Shown: positions 1-10,580 of the stretch, in pieces
Position numbering within the stretch: the first letter of the stretch is position 1
Layout of the letters: every line of letters starts with the position of its first letter
From: Phallus indusiatus
Lineage: Eukaryota > Basidiomycota > Agaricomycetes > Phallales > Phallaceae
Assembly (NCBI GenBank): GCA_027605045.1
Contig: JAQFWX010000010.1
Coordinates: 1,244,879 to 1,308,878, forward strand
Reading direction: 5' to 3'
Length of the DNA: 64,000 bases
Translations under genes and position numbers: made by a program
Notes under the pieces: model-generated
Told to the model about the DNA's origin: nothing
Database searches by the model: none
The model's input: only the letters and a program-made list of their open reading frames with translations

Positions 1-65
1 TAACTTTTTGGTTTTGGTACCTGGACGCTAACGCCGGTCCATGATCTGAAGGTTCTGCTAATATC

Positions 66-1776
66 ATGAAGGAGAAGTTGAAGAAGGAGAAAGAAAGAGC
101 GGCTTTCCTTGAAAAAGAGAGGAAAAAGTAAGGCGATAAATTCGTACCGTTTCTCCTCTCCAAGTTATTCACTTGTCTCTCTCAGGGATTTGAAGAAGAA
201 GAAACGACCGCGAGAAGATGAAGATACCGATGCTGACGAATTGTTAGGTAAATACCATTATCCCTTTTCCCTCATGTGGCGCTTTTTTGCTTAAATTCTC
301 TCTGGAAAGCCGAGAGGCGTAAAAAGCTTAAAAGGTCACCCGAGCCGTCGCCCTTGGCGCTCCAAAAGCACAAAAGTCCCGCCAAAGTTCGTTCAACTAT
401 TTTAATAAAGATGGCATATATACTAACATGGTTATGAAACCTAGCCAATGCAGACATCATCTGTCCCCGCCGCTTCCTCAAGTTTCTTTGCCCTTCCCCG
501 ACATACCCCGCATATTCCACAGCGGCCAGTACCCTGTCCCATACCCATACCAGGTCCTTCAGTCCAAAACAAGTTCAAGAAGACTTTAGTAAGCAAAAAC
601 CGCCGCAGCAAATAGCGGTAGCGACATTCTGGACTTATGTTGAGCCATGGCTCCGGCAAATACGAGAAGAAGACGTAGGCTTATTAGAATGGGACGGGGA
701 TGAGGAGACCCCGTTTATCGTACCTCCATTAGGACGACATTATACCGAATTATGGGAAGATGAAGATAGTGGTCGATATAATAATGCTCTGACGACATCA
801 CCGAAACCGACACCTAAAACTGCGTCGCTTCCCAAATGGGACCCGCTGACAATGCAAGAATCGGATTTGGTAGCTGCAGATAAGGGACATTCATTAGGAC
901 CTGTGCATGAACGATTGCTAAGTGCAATGCTACCTGTTCCAATGCTGGCTGATGGGAAACCAGCGGCGAGTGGGAATGTGAGGCCTAGTACCAATGGTGT
1001 TTCGCGCGTCATCGATCCGACGTCAGTAGATGAACGGATTGCGAAGATGAAGCCGTTTGACGGTGATAAGCAGCCTCCAAAGGTCAACATCCAAGACATG
1101 CAAGAGCGGCTTATCAAAGAGCTTCGATCGCTAGGGTTGTTGGGTGATGAGGAGGTTAGTACCCTTGATTGCTTTCTTTTTTATACCCTGGATCGAGCGA
1201 ACCGAAAGTTAAAAATATATATCTTTACAGCCTGATTATTCTAAAACGGCCGATGATCCTTTAGCTGTCGAATTGAGGCAGTGTCAAAGATTGTTACGGG
1301 CCCAAATGACGGTCAACAAAGCTCGTCGCCAGCGGCTCTGCGAAATCGCCAAAGCTAGACTCGCTCGGAACGAATTCGAAGATCATCTTGCTGCGCTGGA
1401 ACGATCGATACTCGCCAAGTACAATCAGCTGCAAAAACGGGATCTACCTAAACAGGCGAAAAAGAAGAAGAAAAGTGGAGGCGCAGGTGGGGGTGCCCAC
1501 GTTGTTCCAGACGGTCCGTTCTTACCGCCGCCTCATATTCATCCTGCTGCGTGGGGTTTGGAGAAAGACGATGACTGTACTCTCGGTGTCGATGAAGAGT
1601 TACACAACATGATTCTCATGCGACAAAAGTTCATTGATCTTGTTCAGCCTTGCCTCGATGCGAAAGAACGCGAACGGCCTGGAACGCTATTCGGTTCGCC
1701 GCAGGAGAGTATTTATAAAGGAATTCAGATGCCGAAAACGATTCCTACTGCCCTTACAAATGGGAAAGGTCCATGA
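66..1776 (+). CDS. ADA3: ADA3/NGG1, SAGA histone acetyltransferase module subunit (N-terminus uncertain or off the window)
   Basis: ADA3 links the Gcn5 acetyltransferase and Ada2 inside the nuclear SAGA/ADA co-activator. The C-terminal half reads well. A block from about 600 contains the motif FWTYVEPWLRQIREEDVGLL, followed by an RLIKELRSLGLL helix, a basic coiled-coil region with KKKKK, and the typical ending with RPGTLFGSPQESIYKGIQMP just before the TGA. An intron at 1155-1230 (GTTAGT...TTTACAG) joins GDEE to PDYSKTADD in frame. Upstream, short lysine-rich exons are visible from the ATG at 66 (intron about 128-187), but the splice path between about 400 and 580 is not resolved and the true start may lie left of the window. 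It converges on RPA34, with about 490 bp between the stops. The family assignment is from motif memory, not a search. Confidence 0.8.
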
Positions 1777-2263
1777 AGATTACAGACTCTTTTTTTCCCT
1801 TGACCTTCAGACTTTTGCTATTATGTTTGCTGTTTTGGTTGTTTTTCTTCGGGTGGCTTTGTAGCACGCTTTCTGATGTTCCTTTCTCTTTCCTCTCTTC
1901 CTCTTGTTTCTTTTTCTTATCATCACGTTAATCCGTTGTACTAAGACATAATATCCTTTTTCCTGCTGTACATTGTAATTTGAATATCCTAAATGGCGTT
2001 GAAGGAAATATAACGCCTAATGCGTACTTTTGGTACGCTTTCCACGAGAGTTTTTTGTGGTTGATAACTCTGAACGTCCTTAACGATTCGTCTCGACCTT
2101 TGAAACTGAACATCATGTTCCCACATGTCACCATTAACTCTAGGACATTTTGTGCACCAAGATCATCGCTTTCATGGTGTATTAAAGTGTTCTATATTAT
2201 CAATAAAGAATGTATCGATGTATATGTGAATGGCGCGAGTCAGAAGGACCACAACTCCCAAGG
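1777..2263. other. Convergent intergenic region (ADA3 / RPA34 3' ends)
   Basis: About 490 bp between two stop codons. It is T-rich directly after ADA3, as expected of a 3' UTR and polyadenylation region. I see no gene or repeat here. Confidence 0.6.
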
Positions 2264-3256
2264 TCACTGCGCTTTTAGCTTTTTGGATTTTTTCGGCGAA
2301 GATTCTTCAGAGTCCCCATGTCCCGACTTTCTTTTTTTGCTACTTTTTCGCGGAGAATCTGTTTTTGACGGTGAAGAAGGAATATTCTCCCCAGTTGAGT
2401 TTGAAGGAGGTTCAAGTTCCATCGTATCCTCCTCCGGACGCTTATCACCAGGGCCGGTTGCACCGTAAGGAAGGAATCGATGTTTCAGGACTTCCTGTGG
2501 AACTGCTTCTCGCGGGGCAGATGATAGGGTGTCTTCGGTGCCTGTAATTGGTGTTGCTGCTGAGTGTATTATGAGAAGGCGGTGAATAATTGGTTTGGGA
2601 GCTATACATGGGAGAGAATGTTTGGTCCATAAACGGCACTGAACGAAATGACATTAAAAAAGCGTGAACAAACCGATATATAAAGCTCCTTTCTTTTTCG
2701 ATCGTGGTAGTAGACATGTAATGCCATGTAATTCTTGACCTCGTGTATCTTGATCTTCATCAGCGTCGTTAGTGCCGACAGACCATATCTCGAGCTTTGA
2801 CCGTTTCTTTTCAAACGTCGTAATCTTTTGAGATGTTTCACTAGGTCCAGATGGTAATGAAATTTCAAGACCATCTAGATTTTTAGCCTTGAACTAGTAA
2901 AAATAGTTAGGAAGAATCATGGCCAAGTAACATAACAACAAAGCACATACGCCGTCGGGAATTCTAAACAAGCAAAGTTCTTTATCGTCGTCGTCCTTCA
3001 ATGCATCCCAATCAAACTCTTCATCAACCCGAGACGCATCTAATTCAACCATTCCCCGTGGTGGCTTGTAAGCCCAATTACGATCTTGCCCTTCATTTTT
3101 TGTTTCCTTAGACTTGTCCTTCCCTTTTTCTTTGCTCTTTTTCTTGTCACTTTTCTTCCCCTTGTCTTTTACTTTCTCTCCATCTTTATTTTTCGATTTC
3201 TTTTTCTTCTCTTTTGGTTCCGGAGATGGTGAACGAGAGGATTGAGACGAAGACAT
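2264..3256 (-). CDS. RPA34: RNA polymerase I subunit RPA34 (A34.5-like)
   Basis: This subunit forms the TFIIF-like A49/A34.5 heterodimer of nucleolar RNA polymerase I. Three exons are inferred: 3256-2951, 2887-2674 and 2601-2264. Exon 1 has a Ser/Lys-rich head and then PPRGMVELDA and FDWDALKDDDDKELCLFRIP. Exon 2 has GAKNLDGLEISLPS, KLEIWSVG and LHGITCLLPRSKKKGALYI. Exon 3 continues with APKPIIHRLLI, VLKHRFLPYG and an acidic/Lys-Ser-rich tail ending KKSKKLKAQ. The three pieces match the order of the A34.5 family (dimerisation region, then basic C-terminal tail) and all junctions keep frame. Reading straight through exon 2 would give an early stop at 2654, which I regard as intronic. About 300 residues. 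The extra lysine-rich N-terminus is unusual compared with the yeast protein. Confidence 0.75.
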
Positions 3257-3388
3257 GATTATGCAAGAATACTAGTGGACATGGAATTTGCTCCCGCGCG
3301 TGTCCACGTTTATTGGAAAATTTACATGAGAAAAATACAATTTATTTCAGATCATATTGTTATAGGGATAGCAGACTTTTTCGAGCAT

Positions 3389-5677
3389 TCATTTGAATCT
3401 AAGTGCCATACTCCAAAAACCAATCTCTAGCCGGACGGTTCGTTCCCAGACCTTGCGCATTAGCTCCAGACGTGCAGGACTTGGCGGATCATGCGCCATT
3501 AAATCTTCCATTGAATCTAGTAATGATTAAGTACCACACCTACAAACTCAAGACCAGCACGTACTTATGCCTATCCTGACGGCTTCTTGATACCTATCTC
3601 CGGAATACTCCTGGAAAAGAAGCATTATGAGGGAATTTCGATAGAGAAAAACGGAACATAACTCACTTCAATCCATCTCTTGTATGGGTTACCTTCTAAA
3701 ATAAAGTCGCTATTTTTCTTTTGGGCCTCTTTGACCAGCCACAACCCAACTTCGCCGTATCCCAGTAAACAAGCGGCAACGGCAACCAACAAGATGGTTT
3801 CATCGCCCTACGAGTGTATGAAGATTTAAAGAACAAAAACATTCAACTCGAGCGGAAGACTGACTTGTACTCCTATATCGATAAGATAAGAGCCGTATGC
3901 AATAGTCTCGGGCTCTTCGGGGGTAAGATCTAATTCTTCCTTTGAGATCCCATATGATCTACAAAACTCCGTATGGGATACGGTTTCGTGGACGACGGCC
4001 AGCATGACAGTAGCTCGTGATGCGATGTTAGTGAGCGAAGATGTCTTTGTGGCTAATAGACTAAGGAAAATTGGTTTACGACAAATATCTTGAGATATGC
4101 AAGAAACGACTTACGCCTGAGCTCGGGCATAATACTTCAAGTAGTGACAATCCTGTCTGATAATCCTTAAGGGGCTAATCGTAGAAACAGGTCCGTGTAA
4201 AACGTACTTGATGAAACTTATAAAGCTGTTTTTAGGCAGAGTTCCTGCTCCCAACGCTTTGACAAATGGGTGCTGTACATAGTCTCGCCAGATATCATAT
4301 GTATCGGTTATCATAGTTGAAATGAAGGGACTCGGTTTGGTTGGGGTTGGTCTAGATTACGGCGTTAGAAAAGATAATCCAAGCTTGAGTATAATGGAAG
4401 CTGACTGGACCAAAAGACGTGGTAAAGTTGCATGTAGATGATTCAAGGGACCATGGCCTTGGCCCAAAGGATGTGCGGTAATTATAGCTCGATGTGTATA
4501 TTCGGTGGCATTTTTAACTGCATCTGCAACTGTTTTCAGAACTATATTAGTTACTGGTTATTTATCGAAAAGAGATATTTTGATTATTTACTGGATTTTC
4601 CTTGAGCTATTTCACAGGCCAATGCCGCTGATAGGGTACATCCGGTACCATGAGTGCTAGTTGTTTCTATACGAGGTCGGACAAACAATGTAAACGCCTC
4701 AGGAGATTCACGTTCGTAAAGAACGTCAGCAACATAATAACTTTTCGTCTTGGACGCGTTATCTTGATCGTGTGTATCTCCTAAGATCAGCATTTCTACA
4801 ATTGAGCCATTATAGATTGGGCCGGAAGAGACATGCTTCTTGAGCATAGAATGGGTAGTAGATGAACTCGGTATGGACTTGGGAAGACCAGATATTTCTT
4901 CTAAGGTAGTCGTTATATGACCACCTTTGAGTAGAACGGCTTGAGGTCCTAAAGCAGCTAGACGCTTCGCAGCATGTACCATGTCCAAGAGAGAGGATAT
5001 CTTATCATTGAGCAGGAGTTCGGCCTCAGCTTTGTTGGGTGTTATCAGCGCTGCCATTGGAAACAACTGGGTTCGAACGATGGAAAGAGCATCGGTTTCC
5101 AACAGAGTATGCCCGGATGTGGAAACGCAGACGGGATCCACGACAATGGGAGGATAACTACCCCTGGTAGAGTAATGCTTCTTTAATGTACCAACTACCG
5201 TTTGACACACCGCGGCATTGTAAAGCATTCCCGTCTTGATGGCATTCACCTCGATATCATTGAGAACAGACTGGAGCTACAAATGGATTTCCACATTTCA
5301 ATAACTGAATTAGACAGGTCAACGATCAGCACGCGAACTTGCTTTTCGACAAACTCGGGTGGTGGTGCGAATATATCCTGTACGCCGATGGTATTCTGTG
5401 CAGTGAGAGCAGTGACGACACTCGTTCCATAGCAATGGAGAGACGTGAATGTTTTCAGATCAGCCTATTTGAAATTCTCTTTAGGAGTTTTTCTTTGATA
5501 ATTCCAAGGAATTCTCGCCTGTATTCCGGCACCTCCTGATGGATCCGTTCCAGCGATAGTGAGAACAACAGGCGGCTTGTTGATTGTCGTCCGTTCCATC
5601 TCTTCCGAGTCCGAGACGTTGTCATCACATTTCAATCCCCGCCAGCCATCCTCTATCCTATATGCCAGCAACGTCAA
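3389..5677 (-). CDS. THI20: THI20-like bifunctional HMP/HMP-P kinase fused to thiaminase II (TenA) domain
   Basis: This cytosolic thiamine-biosynthesis enzyme phosphorylates hydroxymethylpyrimidine (ThiD-type kinase), and its C-terminal TenA/thiaminase II domain salvages thiamine breakdown products. The kinase half shows VLTIAGTDPSGGAGIQ, VNAIKTGMLYN, PIVVDPVCVSTSGH, ITPNKAEAELL, VLLKGGH and the anion-hole motif THGTGCTLSAALA. The TenA half shows DIWRDYVQHPFVKALGAGTL, FIKQDCHYLKYYARAQA, a middle exon with ETVSHTEFC, a GDETILLVAVAACLLGYGE exon and a C-terminal helix ending WSMALRFK. At least seven introns. The first (5518-5465) begins GC rather than GT if GIQ is to join ADLKTF. The start at 5677 is the most upstream; an ATG near 5600 (MERTT) is an alternative. 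It is head-to-head with the SLC41 gene, with start codons about 42 bp apart. Confidence 0.9.
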
Positions 5678-5719
5678 TCCCGAGACCCGTATTTTTCTAG
5701 ATTTTTTCTTTTAATTGCT

Positions 5720-7541
5720 ATGCTGGGCGGAAAAAGGAGAGAGAGAAATGCAGACGTCACTGCTGAATCTCATGAATTAACCGCCCTCAACGATTACGAT
5801 GCGGGAGACGATGATGTCCAAGATGGCCATTCGGCTTTGCTAGGAAATCTCCCTAAAGAGAAAATTCCCACTTTCCATGAGGAATCGGCCTTGCAATTTG
5901 TCTGGAACATCCTGGTTGAGGTATGCTATTTACTAATATTTCTAGCAAAGTCTATCCCCTAATGATAACAAGACAGCTCCAGCAGTATTGTTCACTGCGA
6001 TTGGGCTAACTTTTTCTGGAGAAGTCGTGCTTCGTGTAGCTGTACGTATTGTTGTGCCCTTGTTGATGCTTTTGCGTACTAATGGTGCCCCTTAGAATTT
6101 CCGGGCCATTAAACGCGTGGACGCGCTTTACATTCTGATACCCATGCTCAATAATCTCAAGGGAAATCTCGAAATGAATCTATCGTCTCGTTTAAGCACA
6201 GCTGTATGTTATTTCTTATGTTGTTATGGGCACGCAACTGTTCTTATCGGCGACTGAAGGCGAATATTGGCGACCTAGATGATGTCGTTACACGACGAGC
6301 CCTAATCTTCGGAAACTTGTCCTTATTGCAAGTACAAGCCTTGGTTGTTTCAGCCATAGGAGCTGTATGTTCCTTTGGTTTAGGCATAATTCCTTCCGAT
6401 GGCGAAACCAGTTCCGTTACAAGGCGAAGTTATGTTCGTGATGGTACTGCATCTGTTTCCACACGACCAAAAGCTGGTTTCAAAGAGTGAGAAGATTAGC
6501 TTGTTCTAAATGTAGAGCATATTTTAATGGGATTCGCAGATTTATGGTGTTACTAACCACGGCTATGACGGCTACCTCGTTGAGCAGTGTAGTACTGGGC
6601 TCGTTCATGTGCTCGCTCGTTTTGTTGTGTAGAAAATGTTCCCTAAATCCAGGTATATTCTACTATTCCAGTATTCGAACTTCATATAATGCAAAAACTT
6701 ATACGTATAGATAATATAACAACACCTATCGCATCGTGCCTCGGCGATCTCCTCACTCTGTCCATAACTGTATTAGTCTCGGCCGTCCTCATTCGAGGCA
6801 TAGATACAATCTGGCCGGTTATACTCCTCGCCTTCTTAGTCGGTTGTTGGGTGGCATTCTTTTATTTGTCGAGGCGTAATGAGTATACGAAACCGCTAGT
6901 CTCCCAAGGTTGGGTACCACTGTTCGGCGCAATGATTATCGAATCCGGAACCGGGATGGTCTTGGATAAATACGTCAAAGAGTTTGAAGGCTATGGACTT
7001 TTGGCTTCTACGATGGGAGGTATGACAGCTCGGTTGTGTTCTCCGTTTGTAATAACATTTCGGACAGGTGTACCTGGGGCGGTTGGATCTGTGCTGGTTT
7101 CGCGACTGTCGACGGCCCTCCACGCAGCAGCGTTACGCAAATCAGAAAATACTAGTGATAGTTCGCGAAACATCCTCCTAATCTCAACCCTCTTCGCCAT
7201 TACACTACCCGTTTTGGTTATCTTTCTTACATTCATTCATGTTTTGGGATGGACACATCTTCCTTTGGTATTTCTCATTATCTTTGTACCCACATTTAGC
7301 ATGAACGTACGCCTTTCATGTTTCTCTCTCGTTGTATCGTTCCATGACAAACTTTGCATAGGTGGTAATATCTCTTTCCATCGCCAAACTGCTGACACCA
7401 TATCTCTGGCGCAAGAACCTCGATCCTGACACTTACGCAATACCCATTCAATCTTCGCTGGTTGATCTTACTGGTCAACTCATGCTGGTTTCTTGTTTTG
7501 CACTAGCTCAACTACTTGGAGCCAACGTCAAAAGAACTTAG
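5720..7541 (+). CDS. SLC41/MgtE-type divalent cation (Mg2+) transporter
   Basis: A polytopic membrane protein expected to move Mg2+ and related divalent cations. Seven exons splice in frame: 5720-5920, 5973-6041, 6097-6203, 6260-6486, 6540-6652, 6711-7306 and 7362-7541. The first MgtE-like repeat carries the signature PMLNNLKGNLEMNLSSRLST, and the second carries NITTPIASCLGDLLTL, matching the SLC41 pair (PxxxNLKGNLE and xDNxxxPxxSxxGD). Many hydrophobic segments follow, including LLISTLFAITLPVLVIFLTF. The acidic N-terminus is probably cytosolic. About 500 residues, typical for the family. It shares a very short promoter with the THI20-like gene on the other strand. Confidence 0.88.
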
Positions 7542-7735
7542 ATCTACACTTCACAGTCTGCTTTTTTTAACTTATTGTCTTTTTACGCATTTCTTTGTGT
7601 CTATTTCATGGATTATACCGATTTTATGACCGGAATATCTTATCGAATAATAAGCTAGCACGTACAACAGTAAAAACAGTGAATGGAGCGAGTTGCATAT
7701 TAATAATTCCCGTCAATCATACACAATTAGTCAGC

Positions 7736-8670
7736 ATGACGATGTCGTCTCCAGACGCTATCAACCTCAGCCACCCTACACTTTCATCTGTATCTACTGA
7801 TGCAGAAAGTTGTCCTCTACCCAGTGCATTTAGAAACAAACTTCCTCCCAGCACTCTAAAACCTCTCTCGTCCGCCCAAGAACGAAGATTAACAACATAC
7901 GTCGATGAGCAGCTCTTGGTAATTCAGCGAGAATACAAGAAACGGCAAGTACTAGCACAGTCTCAAATGCTCTTACCAAACTTTCACGAGCATTGAGAGC
8001 ATGAGCGGTATCGCGTTGCTATATATATATATATACTTATAAGACGTGCTATAGAGAGTATGAATCGTCGACTTTGAGAACCGTTGACGCGTACATTGAG
8101 GCCGTTCGACCGCTTCTGACCGTTGTGCTTCTCATTCCTCCCATAGGACCCTCGACGTTCTTGCGCTCTTCATTATTATTGCGATTAACGGGTGAAATAT
8201 TGGATTCTATCACCGGATATATTCCCGCTACGTTTGATCAAATTCTTGATATTCTTAGTGACCTGGATCGAGGTTGGGTTGCCGTTTTACGTTCTCAGAA
8301 ATGGAATGCGGAAGAAAAAATCGGAGAGGGTGTTCCCGATGCTCCGAATTTACAGTCAGAGGGACCTTTATTCCAGTTGCGACATAATTCGATAAGTCAA
8401 ACGGATAGAGCTAGGCTTCGAAGTTTACTCTCCGCTGGTATGGATAACCTCGAAGAATGGATCGAGATTGTTATTACAAGCCGTCAGAGTGGAGATCGTG
8501 AATCAGCTGTAGCCGAGCCGGCTAGGTCAGTGGAGTTATTAGAATCAATGAGAGTCCAACAAAGCTTTGATGATTTATTTACGGGAACATTGGCGGAATT
8601 GGGAGAGTTGCATGGTAGCTTGCCCTTGGATTTAACCGATTCCGAGAATGATGAATACGAGTTGGTATGA
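7736..8670 (+). CDS. Unrecognised protein, about 280 residues
   Basis: I do not recognise this protein. Exon 1 (7736-7948) encodes a Ser/Pro-rich N-terminus and then an acidic helical stretch with LSSAQERRLTTYVDEQLL and QREYKKRQ. Exon 2 (8044-8670) encodes VDAYIEAVRPLLTVVLLIPP, a helix with DQILDILSDLDRGWVAVLRSQ, a LLSAGMDNLEEWIEIV segment and an acidic tail SENDEYELV. The inferred intron 7949-8043 is phase 0 and contains an (AT)n run. The hydrophobic stretch near the exon 2 start is short (about 10 residues), so membrane insertion is uncertain. Codon use and open length suggest a real, mostly helical gene. The exact splice is my inference. Confidence 0.6.
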
Positions 8671-9251
8671 AATGAACATATATGTATGTATGTGTTATAG
8701 GTCGACAGACCCGGGTTCTTTGTAAACTTGTGTAGATATGAATTTTTGTCTTGAGTTGTGGGCCAGTTTTTATTCCCTAAAATACCCGTTCCTATTTGCA
8801 ATTGCCTCAGATCTTGCGGACCCTCCTACTACGGATTTCCTTTTTTTTCTGACAGCTCTAGCCGTTACGCTCTCTTCGCTGTTTACTAACTAACGCGTCT
8901 AGTAAGCTTGAATAGCATGAACAACAGCCGGAATAAGATTGGAATTTTCTACCTGTTTGCAAAATGGCCAGTCCGCCGTACAGTGGTAGTAACATTGATG
9001 CCTCATTTTTTTTTCGTCTTTCAAGGTGCTGTTTTGAGACTCGATTTCGGGTTTTTTTTTCTTTGGGTTTATGGGCTGACTCCTGTACTCATGCTTGAAT
9101 ATTCTGTTGAACTGAAGAGCACCACTCAGAAAACATATATTTTAAGAATAGCTAAACAGCAGTACCTGAAGAGCACCGGACAGAAGACGTGGTCTTCTAG
9201 CCGGCGCTTCAGGTTCTGCTGTACAGCTCGTTATGTAGTCTATCATCTAAT
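8671..9251. other. Intergenic, no gene seen
   Basis: About 580 bp with a T-rich stretch near 9007-9062. A short imperfect direct repeat is present, with CTGAAGAGCACC occurring near 9113 and again near 9166. No convincing coding sequence. Confidence 0.5.
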
Positions 9252-10580
9252 CTAAAGTGAGCGTATTGTTAATTCCAACATATTCAAGTTTTCCCGAATC
9301 GACTGTATCAAAAAACGAGTGAACCGGAGCCGTGAGAGGGGTTGGTTGTGAGCCATGAGATCTGAATTTCCATCCTTCCCATCCTCCTCTTTCGCCGTGA
9401 GTTTCCCCCTGATGAGAACAATATCTCCAATCTTCAACAAAGAGCCTAAGATAATGGCACAGTACCGAGGTGCGAAATCTGCTGCTATACACTTGAGTGG
9501 CCCATACCCGAATGGTAGGAAACTCTCTTTTTGCTCTTCGGTAATATTTCGATGACGCAAAGCGTCGAAGTCGTGGGGATGCAAGGGATCCCATACTGAC
9601 GAAGTATGAAGACCTTCAATATCGGCGGAAATAATTTCTCTTTCAGCCAAACTCTGAATCCCTATGGTGGCGAAAAAGCGTCGCGTCCATGACGAGAGGG
9701 GGAGTGCTCGCTTTATCCGTTTTGTAGGTGAATGTAAACGAAGAGTCTCGTGTATGATATTCTGCACGCTAGCAGAGTTAACGCCGTTACTCGAGGTTTT
9801 AAATTGAACCATAGTCGGGTTGTTGGCGAAGGCGAGGAATGTGTCTTTGTATTCCGGGTTGAGCTCGATGCGGGAATATGCATGTGCCACAAGCCGCCAC
9901 ATCGTCTCGTATGCTGGAATAATAATCTCCAAGGGATTTTGAGTGAACGGATTGTCGGGATCCAGGACAATCCACTTCCGCAGAAGATGATTAATATGGA
10001 AAAGGTCAGAATTCGATGTTTTTGAATATTCGGGAGACTTTGAAATTAGCCAAAGTTTATTGATTCCATTCGTCAGATGGGAAACCTCCGCGAAGTTGAA
10101 GGTGGAAGGCTCCTCAGTGGGACCCGAAACTTGGAAAAATGTGAATAAAACTGCCTTGAATACCACCACTTGGATGAATTCATTGTAGTTATATTCTATC
10201 GGGGAGTCGGTATGCAGTAATTGCCCGCATATAAAGAGTACATAGTTTCCAACGTCCTTCCAATCATTGATCGAGTTTACCATTTTCAACCTGGTGGCCA
10301 CGTTTTTTCGAAAAGACTGATTTACCTCGACGGATGCGCTGGTGAACGTGCTCGTATTCAAGCCAAAGGCATGAACAAGACGAGCATTCGCAAGGGCTCT
10401 AGCCTCTAGCAAAGAGGTCCTGGTGACTAGAGGTGGTGACAGGAGATTATGGATGTCCTTCAGGTTCGATAAAACTTTGTGTCGTTTGTGTTTGCCTGAA
10501 CCGGCGAGGCAGAGGTTGAGATACAGGATGGTAGATATAGTTAGGATGCTGAGAAAACTGATAAGAGTCTGACGCATCAT
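9252..10580 (-). CDS. Single-exon cytochrome P450-like protein with atypical motifs
   Basis: A 442-residue protein with an N-terminal hydrophobic anchor (about residues 8-26), consistent with an ER monooxygenase. K-helix motif ETLR sits in IIHETLRLHSP. The heme-ligand region reads FLPFGYGPLKCIAADFAP, with the cysteine but Leu at the usual Arg position and Ala at the usual Gly position. The I-helix equivalent seems to be IIIPAYETMWRLV, lacking the AGxxT consensus. I associate this P/F-x-E-T-x-W form with a divergent fungal P450 branch, so the protein may still be functional. It has no intron, unlike the intron-rich P450 array at 50-62 kb. The final 30 or so residues read into basic sequence. 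The substrate cannot be inferred. Confidence 0.75.
   Translation of the reverse strand: MMRQTLISFLSILTISTILYLNLCLAGSGKHKRHKVLSNLKDIHNLLSPPLVTRTSLLEARALANARLVHAFGLNTSTFTSASVEVNQSFRKNVATRLKMVNSINDWKDVGNYVLFICGQLLHTDSPIEYNYNEFIQVVVFKAVLFTFFQVSGPTEEPSTFNFAEVSHLTNGINKLWLISKSPEYSKTSNSDLFHINHLLRKWIVLDPDNPFTQNPLEIIIPAYETMWRLVAHAYSRIELNPEYKDTFLAFANNPTMVQFKTSSNGVNSASVQNIIHETLRLHSPTKRIKRALPLSSWTRRFFATIGIQSLAEREIISADIEGLHTSSVWDPLHPHDFDALRHRNITEEQKESFLPFGYGPLKCIAADFAPRYCAIILGSLLKIGDIVLIRGKLTAKEEDGKDGNSDLMAHNQPLSRLRFTRFLIQSIRENLNMLELTIRSL

Noticed and set aside
2230..2547. A 105-residue plus-strand frame (MARVRRTTTPKV...) that looks like a small membrane protein
   Set aside because: It is antisense to the third exon of RPA34, which splices in frame and ends with the family-typical HRFLPYG and Lys-rich tail.
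8019..8033. (AT)n tract as a promoter TATA element
   Set aside because: It falls inside the inferred intron of the unrecognised gene at 7736-8670.
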